NCBI GenBank assembly: GCA_023213395.1
Contig: CM041465.1
Span: 71,617,741-71,681,740 of the forward strand
DNA length: 64,000 nucleotides
Source: Cycas panzhihuaensis
Lineage: Eukaryota > Cycadophyta
Direction of reading: 5' to 3'
Made by a program: the position numbers and the translations under genes. Shown piece by piece: positions 22,525-33,699 of this stretch. How positions within the stretch are numbered: position 1 is the stretch's first letter; each line of letters starts with the position of its first letter. The notes below the pieces were generated by a model. It was not told the DNA's origin. It ran no database searches and saw only the letters and a list, made by a program, of their open reading frames with translations.

Positions 22525-24896
22525 TCACGTAAGGGCATAAGTAGGAGTTGCTTCAAGCAACTGGATCACCTTCTTCCCCTTGTTTCGAGGTCGCGAAGGT
22601 GACGGGGTGCGACAGCTAAGAGAACGAGAGGAAGAAGACGAGTTCCAGGCACCCTTCCCTTTGTCACAGGAAGGATGGGGATCAGGCGATCTTCCTCGGT
22701 TCCGGTTACTCTTGGTTTGGGTGTTGCGATTGCATTCCCCATGTTTAGGGAATGGATCCTTGTGAACTGGTTGATCCAAATTAGGCCTTGAGGCCCGTTT
22801 GGGGGAAGAGTCGCGTTAAGAGGCATCCTTAGGATGCTGGGCCCTACAACGTGAATCATCGTGAAAGTACTCCCCGTGAATAGAGCACCACTTCTTCTCA
22901 AGCGGAGGGTCTGACCTTCTCGCTTGAGAGGACTGGGCGTTTCCATTCCTAGGGAGAGGAGCTTGGGTTGTTTGTTGGACTTGTTTATTGGATGTAGAGG
23001 ATGAAGGAGCTTGAAGCTTGAGTTCCTTCATCGTACGCTCGAACGAGCGTATGGCTGATGTGAGAGGGTCTAAAGTCCTCTCAGTCAGATGAGAGGAAGA
23101 CCGAGTAGGTTGTGAAGGTTTGGTATCCTTGGTTGGGCTGGTGCCTCATGGCGCTGTGAGGGCTTAAGAGGTTTCTTGAGACCGGCTTGGATCTCAATAG
23201 CCTCCAACGCCAAACACTTGGCGATCGCGGAGTCACATGTGGTCGCCCCCATCTTAAGGACTTCCACATGAACTTCAGGACGAAGTGCGTTGACAAAAAG
23301 GTCTCGCTTCAACTCCTTGGGTAATGTTGCCTTAGTGGAGTGAAGCAAGTCATGGAATCGCCGCACAAAGTCATGATTCATTTCATCGTGACCTTGTTTG
23401 AGCAAAAGAAGCGACTTCATTCCGCTCTCGAATGGATGGGCTACATCAAAATAGTTGATGAACTCGTCTACCAATTACTGGAATGAATGGATAAAATGGG
23501 CAGGGAGGCGGTAGAACCACTTGAGGGCGTTACCCTGCAAGGATCACGAGAATAATTTCATTAAAATGTGGTCGTAAGCCCAGTAATCGATGCATTCCAT
23601 AGAAAAACTACGCATATGCTCCACCAGGTCTTGCAATAAAGTTCCGTCAAATCTAGGAACTTCAGGGGGATGAGGCAGCAGATTGGTTCTTAACGCCTCG
23701 ATGGATAGAGGTGTTGACCTAAAGTCCATGAAGGGGAGTGCCCTTGCCTGGACCGTAGGGTCAGCGAATGTCATAGTAGGTAATGTACAAGGAGCAGATG
23801 GGGGTGGAACACCCATCCCTCCTTGAGGAAACGCCCCCTGCTGAGAAGAGGCGTGGGAGTAGGTGCCTTGGAAGGGAGTCAGGTTCCCTTGCGAAGGCAC
23901 AACAAATGGAATTGCATTGGATGATGGACAAGACGGATGTGGAACCGGGTTTTGCCCATATGGGCCACCCGTAGGTGGAGCGACCCCATATGGGTGTAGC
24001 AGATCTACCCCATAAACTAGGAGATGGCTTCCTCTACCCTGCCCCCAAGGTTGAGAAGTATACCCTGGGGGAACATAGAAGGAAGCACCAACGTGTTAGT
24101 TTTGAGAGTGTGTGGGAGTGGGTCCCACATGACTAGTAGTCGAAAGGCTAGTAGGACCGGTAGGCCTACCAGGAACGGTATGCGCCACATTAGGGGATGG
24201 CACATTGGTTTGGTTAGGGATGGGTATGCTAACCTTCAATTGAGGGAAAGACACACCACGGGGAGATCCCAAAACACTAGGACCTCGATGAGAAATGGAA
24301 GGCGCAACACGTGCCCCCACTGCGGGAATAAGAAAGGAGCGGAACATGTGCGTAGGCACAAAGGGATTCGTTGTCAAAGGAAGAGTAGATGAGGATGAGG
24401 CATGCGGGGGAGGAGCGGAAGAGGAAGAGGCTCCTCCACGGAGGGCACCCTCAAGCCATCCAGGACGCGGTTGCAAGCGTGCCGCGTGGCGACACTCATT
24501 GAGAGCTTCAACTACATCGACGGGAGGGATTCCTACATACTCGTAAGAGGTAATTGGGACCTCGAACAAGGAAGGTTCCTCAGGATGCTCCTCATAAGAG
24601 TTACCGACTACGTGGCAAGTCTCAAGAGGAGCGAATCCTTCTACGGCATGGGTAGAGGGATGGACATCGAGCGAAAGATGCTGGTCGCTTGGGTAGTAAA
24701 GGGATTCATCACCCTCTTGGGTGGACCCGGGAATAGAGGAAGGAAAAGCATGGGTTTCTAAGGTGGAAGTGTGGTAGGTCCAATCAGAAGAGTATCCCTC
24801 CATAGTCAGATCAGAATCTGACAAAGGAAGAGGGTGATACTCGGGGTCTTCTAACAATGGAGGTAGACCGCGCAAACGATGAGAAAAGCGTCGCAT
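22525..24896 (-). pseudogene. Element T gag
   Basis: Starts at ATG 24896, only 175 bases after the LTR. The first 266 codons are open and Pro/Ser/His-rich (N-terminal matrix-like part). The capsid-like region spans about 23900-23100: FVRRFHDLLHSTKATLP and EALRTNLLPHPPEVPRFDG match the plant gag core (R-F-x2-L/H pattern). An unusual nucleocapsid knuckle C-x2-H-G-x3-H-x4-C (WCSIHGEYFHDDSRC, about 22848-22893) follows in a different register, so there is at least one frameshift near 23110. Stops at 24096, 23544, 22815 and 22524. Gag would form the particle and bind RNA. Confidence 0.85.
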
Positions 24897-25045
24897 GCAA
24901 GATCAACCAACAATGCTAGGGAAAAGGAGAAGGTGGTAAAAGCACACGCATTGGGAGCTGCCCAACGAAGAGATCGAAATAGGCAAAGAAGGATCACAAA
25001 AAGGTAGCGAAACCAACGGAAGAGAGCGGAAACTAGCTCCCTTAC

Positions 25046-25069
25046 CGGTAGCCCCCAGTATGGTCGCCA
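25046..25069 (-). other. Primer binding site of element T
   Basis: On the element's strand TTGGCGACCATACTGGGGGC starts directly after the LTR end. It is unlike the methionine site of A, B, D and F. Its TGGCGAC...TGGGG form resembles sites reported for Ogre/Tat elements (arginine tRNA); the exact tRNA was not determined. Confidence 0.65.
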
Positions 25070-25070
25070 A

Positions 25071-27684
25071 TGGACGCACACCTACAGGATAGATACCTAA
25101 CTAAATAGGTGTGGTGAGAGTGGGTGATGATATGATCGAGGAAGAGACCTATAAGTAAAGTAATTACCACGCAGACGCCCGTCTTGTTGGAGCGAGTTCG
25201 GGACCTGCAATGGAATGTGGCTACCAAAGAGTGATCCCCCACCACTTCGAACAAGAGGTGAGGAGGCGTAGGGTTAGCCTGGGTTGACCTAAGGGAAGGA
25301 TCCTCCCTTCCTTAGATGGCGGGAAGGGGAAAAATAGGAACCTTCAAGAGTTTCCCTAAAGCGGCAGGAAACGAAGGAGGATAAGCAAGCGGCGGGCCTA
25401 TAGGCGTGGTCACTTTGGTTATCTAGTGGAGTGGGGAACCAAAGGAAAGCAAGAGGGGCGACCCAAGAAGGTGGGTCAAGGTATGCCTAAGCAAACTAAC
25501 CAGGCACACGGTGTCTGAGGAGGCAAGGAGCTTGCATGGCTAAGAAGAGGAGGAAAAGTGAGAAGGGTGGTTCCTATAGCCTTTCCTATGGGTAGAAGAG
25601 ATGCATGTAATAGAACAAATAAAGCATAACCGAAAAGCAAAGTTAAGTTTCCCTTTTGTTCTCCAATGAGTTAATTACTAGAAAGGAATTCAAAAGGAAA
25701 GAGTAGGGCGGAGTGAGGCGTGCACCTGGACCGACGGTGTGCATGATGAGGGCCTTCTCGAGGGGCACCAAACTACTCCACGAGGTGCGTCGGATGTGAG
25801 GCGTCGCAGCGGATTTGGAATGAGGGGCTCCCTTACCTTCCTCGGAAGAATATGGTAACGAAACGAGCAGAAAATACCTTTTGCGCTCTCCAAGCACTTG
25901 CAAGCAACGACAACCTCCCCCTTTCCAGAGAAAGGGTACTAATATGCAATGACGAGATTCTAACAACACATGTCTATGTAATACAAATAGGAACTTAAAC
26001 ACATATATGTTAGCACCAACCCAACGATGATAGTATGTAAAAGAGGGCAACCAAAGCGAAGGAAAAGTAACCGGTAAGCCTCGGAGTGGCCCACCTCCCG
26101 CAAAGAGCACCGTAACCTCCCCCCAAAGGCCACAAGGCAGCGAGGGCAAGGCCGAGGAAGATGGCTGGAAATAACAACAAGGAGGCGGAGAGGAGCCAGA
26201 GAAGACCTACGGCGAACCGGGATGCTATGAAGAGCAAACCGGGCTGCCGGGAGAAGAGTTGGACAAGGACAAGCGGTCAGGACTTACGTAAGTTGCCCAG
26301 ACCTAAGTTTAAGCCCTCAAGCCGGTAGCAGCGTGTGGCTGATTTCAAATGGCTAAGAGAGGGCCAACAAACCCTTGTTTGAGTGCCAAGGACAGCACGA
26401 GGCAAGAGGGAAGATTTGGGGGGCTTAAAGCCACTTGAGGAGCATGGAAGGTGGTGCAGAATCCACCCAGCTCCTTCCTAAACCCTATGTCAACCCTCAA
26501 TACCGCTGCCTTGAGCAACAAACGTAGGTAAGAGGCACTATGACAGAGGTAGAACAGCCCACTGAAAAGAAGAAAAAATAACCCTCACAAAGACAAACAA
26601 GAAACAAGCAAGATAGAGCATCAATATCACAAGAGAAACAATTCAAATCAATAAGTACCTAAGTAGGAGAGGTAAGATGCTTGCCTCAGCTAAGGGCTGG
26701 CAAGGAGAGGCTGAGAAATCAGCCCAGAACTGTGGTGTAGCAGGTTTGGGGCCCTGCTAAGGAAGTTGGAAGGAGAACACCTGCACTTGGAACACTTGAA
26801 GACTGCCTGGGGCAAGAATCTACTGAAATCCCTCCAAGGGGCCCTCTCCAAGGTGTGTGAGGGGCGGGGAAGATGTCCTAGCCACACCAAAGGAGAGTTG
26901 GGTGCTGTAGGAGAGACGCAGGTCATGTGGTAGCAGTAGGGCAGCAGAGAAGAGCAGAGCACAGCGTTGTTTCTTTGAGGAGCAATCCAAAAAGTGAGCC
27001 AAAATTTCTAAAAAATGAGTAGATCATGACTTAAGTACCCAACCCAAACCCTAAAGCGAGTGATTAGGGCGCGGCTGGGAGCGAATTAAGTCGCGAGACA
27101 CATGGCAGTTTCACAATAAATGCAAAATTACCACGACGAATTTTTAAAAACAAGTTAGAACAGTCATCTGCAAGAAAATCCATGATCACGGATATTCCGG
27201 TGGTACCGCGAAAATCTCGGGGGTATCAACCCAGAGGCAAAAATAGGCCCGGCCAGCCAGCCTAGGTTATGGGCAAATGACAAAAAGAGCCAATAGGGGG
27301 CTAAGACACCCACTCGGGGGTACACAAGCCAACAAATGGGTCCAAAAGAGCAAAAGTAGGGCTCAAACGGTGTGGCAAGTCGACCAAACGATGACGGGTC
27401 ATCACACGGGCGGAGGTGGCACAAACTGAGTGGATCTTGGAGCGACGAGGGTAGATGCGGGAAGTGGAGTGGCCATTAGGGTGCCACACTTGCTGGAAGT
27501 GTGCCCCTGCAATAGTCATCATAGGCTAAAATAAGTGTAGACGAAGACAAAGTCGCCTACAAAGCCACACACATGCAGACATGCAAGCAAACACTCATCA
27601 AATGCAAGCGATGATAAGGCGAGAAACATACTTGCACTTACCTGAGTCGGTGATTCTGTATCCATTCCCGGAACCTGGGAAACA
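25071..27684 (-). repeat. 5' LTR of element T
   Basis: 2614 bases, TGGACG to AACA on the + strand, colinear with 11056-13662 apart from small indels near 13140-13260 / 27140-27270. It would hold the T promoter on the - strand; I could not place it. Confidence 0.95.
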
Positions 27685-27689
27685 CACAT
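27685..27689. repeat. Right target-site duplication of element T (CACAT)
   Basis: Exact partner of 11051-11055. Confidence 0.93.
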
Positions 27690-27843
27690 CAAAGCCAGGC
27701 ATGATCGAGTCCTTTAGGATCATAGAAAAAGGACAAGTACCCCACAAGGAAAAATGGTACAACAGGAAAAAAATAAAAGTCAAATTCCCTTATCTACAAT
27801 TATAAGGTTCATTAGGCCATGAACTCCTAAAAAAAGGGAGTTC
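27690..27843 (+). pseudogene. Element A integrase remnant and polypurine tract
   Basis: Continues the zinc finger as SKPG, then changes to a basic stretch (EKGQVPHKEKWYNRKK) unlike the integrase core. The core with its DDE residues, normally over 200 codons, is absent. Only about 115 bases later a polypurine run, CCTAAAAAAAGGGAG (27826-27840), leads into the 3' LTR. A large deletion therefore joins the zinc finger to the end of the element. Confidence 0.8.
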
Positions 27844-28959
27844 TGATCTATTTTCATATTTTGATTTCATAATACTCTTTAGAATGCCTTGTTATACTTA
27901 TTTTCCATGTTTGTAACCTTTATTTAGTAGAAAAATGTCATTAAGATGCTTAAAAATATAAAACATATACAACCAAGTGGTCTACAAGTGCAATCAAGTG
28001 GTCTACAAGTGCAACCAAGTAGTCTACAAGTATAACCAAGAGGACTGCAAGTGTGACCAGTGTGCAACCAGTGCATCCTAAAGTGCAACCTGAAGTGTAA
28101 CTAGTGCAACTAGTGTATCCTGAAGTGCAACCAGTGTAGAAAACAGTAAAATAGAAAATGAAAAAATGGCCCAAAACGACCGTGATTTTAACAGGGAAAA
28201 AGGAGTCTGTTTCACACAAAATTTTAGGAGGATATTTTTATACGTGTCCTCTATGCAATAGAAGAAAGAAAACCCTAAATAAATGGATTTAAGTTAGTTT
28301 TTCAACCATTCAAGAGTTCGTTAAAAAACTAAATCAGGAAAACTGTTTAGAAAGAAAATATGCACAGTAGGGCTTTAAAATGGTAGAATTTCTTCAAGGA
28401 AGGGATGATAAACACCTAGCAATGGAAAACACAGCAAGATGAGCAAAACGCATGGGAAGATAATGCCAAAAAAGCTTTCTAAAGAAGAAGAAAAACTCCA
28501 AGATTAAAGACTGTATAGGAGAAAAAGAAGTGCAAGAAGAAACAGATGGAAGAAGTGATAGAAAAATGCCCAAATCTATTCGTGGGACATTGAAGGAGCC
28601 CAAGAAGGCCTAGTTACAATAAAAGGAAGAAGAAAAACTAGTCGTATCAGTCCAAGAGAGATGCTGGCAGAAATCTTCTCCAAGAAAAGGGTTTTTTGTT
28701 GAATGATAGCCAAAACTTCTCACATAGTTCGTTGGTAATAGTTCCATAGAGCGTGTAACAACCCAAAATATGCCTAGTACTCATTTCTTCTCTCCCAACT
28801 TACTGTAGCAATCCTATGCATGCTCAATACAACATAAACATAAGGAATTTTGTAAGGAAATTTTTAAATATTTTTAAATTAATGTAATATTATTGTAAAT
28901 TTGTTCTAAATTTGTTTTGATTGGACTACGTCTTTACTTTTCCATTCAAATTCAGATCA
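27844..28959 (+). repeat. 3' LTR of element A
   Basis: 1116 bases from TGATCT to CAGATCA, colinear with 6351-7525. Includes the shorter minisatellite at 27963-28140. Confidence 0.93.
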
Positions 28960-28964
28960 GTGAC
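28960..28964. repeat. Right target-site duplication of element A (GTGAC)
   Basis: Exact partner of 6346-6350. Confidence 0.92.
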
Positions 28965-29310
28965 CAACTACTTTAGAAGTATGGGCTTTTTTAAGCCACT
29001 TGATCTTGTCTCCTTTTGATGGAACATAAAGTTGTTCCCCTTTAAAAAGTAGACCATCCTTATTAGGCACCAAGACAATTAGTGACCCACAAGGTAAGCA
29101 TGAAAGTCTTATGACCCCTTGATCAATCAACTCCTCAACTTACCTTTTTATCTCATTATTCTCTATAATGGAGTGCTTATACAAAGTAACATTAGGTAAG
29201 GACACATCTCCTACAAGAGTGATTTCATGCTCTGTCTTTCTCTTTGCTAGTAGGCCATCAACATGTTGAAATATAATGTCATACATTATCTTCAACTCCT
29301 TAATTTATTA
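28965..29310 (-). pseudogene. Element B fused RT start and integrase start (internal deletion)
   Basis: Read leftward: RT N-terminal motifs SLPNVTLYKHSIIENNEIKR (about 29155-29215), VEELIDQGVIRLS and GSLIVLVPNKDG (to about 29060). Instead of the RT palm the frame passes directly into GEQLYVPSKGDKIKWLKKAHTSKVVG, which is the segment before and within the integrase HHCC finger (His in KAHTS). The RT palm with YxDD, the connection and RNase H are missing. The frame then continues across element A at 6345. Confidence 0.85.
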
Positions 29311-29870
29311 TATTTATTTAGGTGATACAAGAAGAGTGCGAGTAGAAGGGCCTTCTTCATCTCTTAGCTCTTCTTTGATCCTTACCATTAAGATGATAAA
29401 TTTGCCATATGCATTGATCATCCTTTTTGCTTGAGTAGCTAAAATTAATATCATCTTGTCTAAGTGCTTCTTTGTAGCCTTTATAAAGAAGCCCTTGCTA
29501 TCCTTCATCAATTAGTACCTTCTACTTTCGATAGAAGAGTGCATCTCGATCCCACGAGTAGGAACTCCCAAGTACACCATGGCATACATCTAATGGTACC
29601 ACATCACATATCACTTCATTAACAAAAGGATTAGTGATGGAAAATTTAAGTGTACATTGCTTTGATATTTGTATTTTCACATCTTTATGGATCTAACCAA
29701 GACGATATGGGTGATGGTGAGGAGTAGTTATCAACCCAAGGCTCTTCATTAAATTTTCTGAGATCAAATTCTTTTGGCTCCCTAGATCTATAATGGCACC
29801 AATAACATTATTTCCTACTTGAAACTTCAAGTGAAACAATTCCTCCCTTGTAGAGTAACCTTCTCTTCTT
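29311..29870 (-). pseudogene. Element B protease region
   Basis: On the - strand IGAIIDLGSQKNLI (about 29765-29805) is the retropepsin loop with Asp and G-S, in the same place as DGGSQNNLI of element A. VICDVVPLDVCHGVLGSSY follows (about 29575-29630). The 65-codon piece 29511-29314 is part of the linker to RT. Stops and frameshifts are frequent. Confidence 0.75.
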
Positions 29871-30962
29871 CTTCTTCTTCACTTTGAAGTTCCATCTTAG
29901 AAAGTAGTGTTTTCCCTTTTTCCTTCTTTCTTGATTCCATGTCCTTAATATGCTTTGGCTTTAGCTCCATATATAACTTCCAAAACTTTACTGTAATATG
30001 ACCACTAATATCACAATGATCATAATAATTAGAACTTTGAACAAAATTGGTTCTTTTCTTCTTTCCTTCTTGCCTTTAGATAAATGTAGGACTCTTTTCA
30101 TGTTTATTAGAAGTAAAAGTAGAATCTTTAGACATGAATGTAGGTTTCTTACTTCTACTTTCTATTGCAATAGCCATATTACTAGCTTCTCTAATGGATT
30201 AAACTTTAAAAAGCCTTAACTCCTTCTTTATATAATCATGTAATCCTCCAATGAATTTCATAAGAGTGCTATGTTCATCCATATTAATATCAAGTAACAT
30301 GCCATGCTTGAAAAAGAAAGAAGTATAGTCTTGGGCATATACACCTCTCCTTTGGTATAAATATTGCTAAGCGATCCATAGGTCTTCCTCATAACCTATG
30401 GGATACTATTGTTTCTTTATTACTTTCTTAAAATCTATCCAAGAAAAAGAAGATGTATTATAAGTCTTCAAATATGCATTCCACCATGTCAATGCATGTT
30501 TGCACAACTTGAGCCTAGTAAATGAAAACTTTTGAGCATTGTTATAAGTACAAATTGTGAAAGAGATTTCAAGTTGATCCAACCAATGGACTAACTTTTT
30601 AGTATTTACCTCTCCATCATAAGTTGGGATGTCTAACTTTACCTCCACCTTGAAGGGTTGATGAGATGAAGTATCATTTATTTTTTTAAATTAGTTTTTT
30701 AAGGTCTTCTCCTCTTCTTTTTTATGGTTGTGGTCATCCTTAGGTACTCCTTCAACTTTCTTTTCTTTGCCTTTTCCCTTGACTAGAGGTAGAAGTTAGG
30801 TCATCATTTGCATCAAAACTTCAGTATTCTTCTCAAGCTTCTCAAATATAATTTCTCCATCTTCTTTTTCAACCATGGTACTTGGATTCTTTCTTTGTCT
30901 TCTTGGTGATTTCAACACAAGAAAAACTTCTTCTTTCTCTTGGTATCCTTTCATTGTTTACA
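29871..30962 (-). pseudogene. Element B gag
   Basis: Frame from about 30877 with a Lys/Glu-rich N-terminal region. The core at 30648-30406 (80 codons, open) reads LDIPTYDGEVNTKKLVHWLDQLE and ALTWWNAYLKTYN at its two ends (key residues only), close to element A. A zinc knuckle near 29985-30028 (HCDISGH...) has lost its first and last Cys (Tyr and Phe). It would form the particle core. Confidence 0.85.
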
Positions 30963-30992
30963 CCATTTAAGTCCCTACAACAAAGATCACAT

Positions 30993-31004
30993 GCTCTAAT
31001 ACCA
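30993..31004 (-). other. Primer binding site of element B
   Basis: TGGTATTAGAGC on the - strand, one base off the initiator methionine tRNA site TGGTATCAGAGC, six bases from the LTR end. Confidence 0.88.
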
Positions 31005-31010
31005 AAAATA

Positions 31011-31994
31011 TGATCCCAAAGTGGAGTATGGTTAGTGAAGAAATCAATCACCAATCTTTTTCCTTGAGATCTTAGGGTGTTAGTATAAAATTCCCAATAA
31101 TATTAATAAAACAGTGAGCCCATAGAAAAGGTAATCTACCCCAACTCATGCATACTTGTCATTACTTCAAGATAAGAAGAATAATACTTCTATTAAGTTA
31201 GAAAAACCTCTATTTAATGGTGAAGATAAAAAAAAAAAAAAAAAAACTAGCAAAGAATATGCAAGTTACAATGAAGAAATGATATAATAATACCATAAGG
31301 GGCCTCCAACTTCCTACGAATCCTTTAATGAAGCTCTCACTCTCTAAAATGGATGCTTAAAGTATTGGAATTTACCTTCTTTATAGTCTCCAACACATCC
31401 CAAGTGCTGCCTCAATGTTGCTCCCAAGTCAAGTGTCTCCCAAACACAAGAACCAAGTCTCCAACATCGAAAATGAGCTCAAGAGGGCTCAATTTATAGA
31501 AAGAAATCTATCAACAACCAAAATGCATGTTTTTCAAATGGCATTTATGCAAGTCTGATCATCAATAACCAAAATGCATGTTATCAAAGTGACATTCATA
31601 TAAGTTCAAAAAGTCATGGCTTGGTACTTAGGGCTAACAAACTCGAATTGATATCAAATTCTGTACACATATAGGTAGATACGTCCCCTTTATTTTCTCA
31701 AAATTTCAACTCATTTGGATATCATTTGTCTCTATTTTTACTAATTTAAAAATAATATATGTTTGTTGTTTTTTTTGTTGGCCGTGGAAGCTATTTTCTA
31801 CTAAATAGGGATTGTCGTCTAGACAAATGATATTTTTTGAATTATAACTTTTGCAAACATGTAGTAGGATGTGTCTTCTTCCTACTCATAAAATTTCATA
31901 TTATTTTGACACCATTTGGCTCTATTTCTTTCAATTGTTCTAATGTCTAGCATTTTCTACTTCCTATAGATATAAGGTAGATCCTCCTAGATCA
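31011..31994 (-). repeat. 5' LTR of element B
   Basis: 984 bases from TGATCCC to AGATCA, colinear with 4080-5054. An A-rich run at 31228-31246 corresponds to one at 4298-4311. Confidence 0.92.
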
Positions 31995-31999
31995 ACAAC
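31995..31999. repeat. Right target-site duplication of element B (ACAAC)
   Basis: Exact partner of 4075-4079. Confidence 0.85.
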
Positions 32000-32970
32000 A
32001 ACTGTAAAGGGATGATGGTAAATATAATGTATTAGATATTAATTAGGTCATATGGAAGTTGAATTCCCAAATCACCAAGTACTAATAGGAGAGTATTATG
32101 ACACATGCAAGATGAACAACCATAATGCTTGTGAATGTGGGCTCAACATTTATATATAAAGAAGACAAGATCGTAATGCATTCTTAACCAAATTAGAGCT
32201 TAATAGACCTGTGACACAAGAGTTTGGAGAGGGCAATTAATCACTAGGAAGATTATTACTAAGATATCCCTTAGGGACACCTATTTTACAATATTTCAAA
32301 TGTAAATTATAAGGCCACTTCACTAGGGACTATTCCAATAAATTTAAAAAGGATAGAACAATCTTCTGCCAATGGTGTAGTCTAGGGGATCATAATGACA
32401 ATCACTACTCCCAACAAGATAAGATTATAAATTTTATTAGAGTTGGACTTCAAGAGGTTATAATCATAAATTCATGCTAGCTTATGTAGTGGACATGAAA
32501 TAAATGAAAAAATAAGAGTATCCAAACATAAAAGAAGTGCAGAATAAGGCACTAGAATCTTAAGAAATCTTGTTATCACTAACTAAACCTCAAGTAGGGC
32601 AACCTTCATAAGAAACCTATAATCTTCATATGCCAAATATCCTAGTGAAAACAAACACAATAATAGAGCAATTACTGTAAATAAAAGTCTCAATAAAGTT
32701 GGTGACTTTATTGGTATATGATTTAATAATCGTTTAAACAATGGTCAATTAAACATACAAGATAGTTGGAGTAGGGGAATGAACATAACTACCTATAATA
32801 ATAGTAAAAGATTTTAACAGAAGGTGAATAAATCACAAACAATCCAAGTGTGTGGATAACATTATGAATGATTGACATATTAGGGTATTAAGAGTAGATC
32901 AAGATACAAAATTAGTCATCCAAATACTAGGTTAAATATTAGAACATATAGTGATAGATGGGTAAGTAGG
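32000..32970 (+). pseudogene. Element E gag with two zinc knuckles, and protease start
   Basis: On the + strand near 32292-32345 Y-F-K-C-x4-H-F-T-R-D-Y keeps the spacing C-x2-C-x4-H-x4-C with the outer Cys pair changed to Tyr. Near 32372-32413 C-Q-W-C-S-L-G-D-H-N-D-N-H-Y is a second knuckle with only the last Cys changed. Tandem knuckles mark nucleocapsid. After a heavily decayed linker (32460-32900) the frame VDQDTKLVIQILG-stop-ILEHIVIDG (about 32897-32962) reaches the protease active site, with Asp at 32957, where element D interrupts it. Confidence 0.6.
32966..32970. repeat. Left target-site duplication of element D (GTAGG)
   Basis: GTAGG is repeated at 45332-45336 directly after the right LTR of D. 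Confidence 0.85.
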
Positions 32971-33276
32971 TGTGATAAACCCAAAATTGAAATGGGAATA
33001 AAATTCTTAAATTACGGTAGAAAAATTATAGTAGAATAATTCTTAACCCTAAAGGTACCCAAAGGAATGAATTCCAAATAAAAATAAACTTATGATTCTA
33101 AAATCTAATAAGCAAGCCTTCACATAAGGCTTACTTTGATTATGTTAATCCATTTAAATTATATTTGAAGTTGATTTTTTTCATGAGTTATGGGAATGTG
33201 ACATTACTTTAACTACTTTAATCCTTTTTAATTTTATTTGTAATTGATATTTTTCTTAGGAAGCGAGACTGCAACA
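32971..33276 (-). repeat. 3' LTR of element D
   Basis: TGTGATAAACCC to GCAACA, about 306 bases. It matches 45111-45331 (AACCCAAAA, TTAAATTATATTTGAAGT). It is longer because a 60-base end segment is duplicated within it (33143-33206 and 33217-33276). Confidence 0.82.
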
Positions 33277-33586
33277 TATCCTCCCTTATTGAAAAAGGGA
33301 GCTCTACCCTTAAAGCTTAAGTATAAGTGGATGTTTCCACCATGATTCACTTTCCACTTAAACCTTACACATGTTTGTAAGGATTGGCCCATTTGAGTCC
33401 ACTCAGTTATAACAAGGGTCTTAATGATTTGTAGCAAGTTTCCCCTTCTTAATATGTTAGTTCCTTCGAGTATTTTTATGTTTTACTAAATGTTAGGGAT
33501 CAGATATGGAGATCATTGGTTCTTCATAACATCTTGTTGGTGGAACATAAGTGTATCTTAGAACTTATTTATTTGATGGAGTGTCA
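33277..33586 (-). other. Element D 3' internal end with polypurine tract
   Basis: TATCCTCCCTTATT at 33277-33290 reads AATAAGGGAGGATA on the element's strand, a polypurine tract abutting the LTR. The 67-codon frame at 33437-33234 on the - strand overlaps the LTR and has no recognised domain. Confidence 0.65.
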
Positions 33587-33699
33587 TTTTTTTTGTTTTG
33601 TATGGTATAAATGGAGGGGTTTTAAAAAGGGCCCTAACCCTAAGACAAAAGTTACCCTCAACTATCTGATCTACCATGACAAGCCCATGGCCTAGCTAT

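Larger units (their letters stand above)
11056..27684 (-). mobile_element. Tat-type Ty3/Gypsy element T, full length, innermost
   Basis: 16,629 bases with 2.6 kb LTRs, TSD CACAT, primer site, polypurine tract, gag, protease, RT, RNase H and integrase on the - strand. A second RNase H and a + strand antisense gene lie between integrase and the 3' LTR. Large size, long LTRs, a DNGS protease, an extra RNase H and extra antisense coding capacity are all known traits of the plant Tat lineage (Ogre/Retand/Tat group). It is the most recent insertion in its branch of the nest, and its reading frames are the most intact in the window (466, 266 and 205 codons uninterrupted). It is still inactive in this copy: about a dozen stops in pol and a few frameshifts. 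Confidence 0.95.
6351..28959 (+). mobile_element. Ty3/Gypsy element A, nested in B and hosting T
   Basis: Direct LTRs at 6351-7525 and 27844-28959, TSD GTGAC on both sides, primer site for initiator methionine tRNA and a polypurine tract before the 3' LTR. Without T it is about 6.0 kb. The body encodes gag, protease, reverse transcriptase, RNase H and the start of integrase in one + strand frame. The integrase catalytic core and everything after it up to the 3' end is deleted; only about 155 bases lie between the zinc finger and the 3' LTR. The RT motifs and gene order fit the chromovirus side of plant Ty3/Gypsy, but the region where a chromodomain would lie is gone. Confidence 0.95.
4080..31994 (-). 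mobile_element. Ty3/Gypsy element B, nested in E and hosting A
   Basis: Two LTRs (4080-5054 and 31011-31994) in direct orientation, flanked by the duplication ACAAC, bracket a body read on the - strand: primer site, gag, protease, a fragment of reverse transcriptase, then integrase and a polypurine tract. Without A the element is about 5.3 kb. The gag sequence is close to that of A (both have LD-P-YDG, WLDQLE and WWNAYLK motifs), so A inserted into a relative, although their LTRs differ. RT core and RNase H are missing through an internal deletion near 29055. Many stops interrupt all frames. Confidence 0.9.

Noticed and set aside
20809-24761. Several 60-122 codon + strand frames across T gag and protease
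   Set aside because: Shadows of the - strand gag-pol frames.
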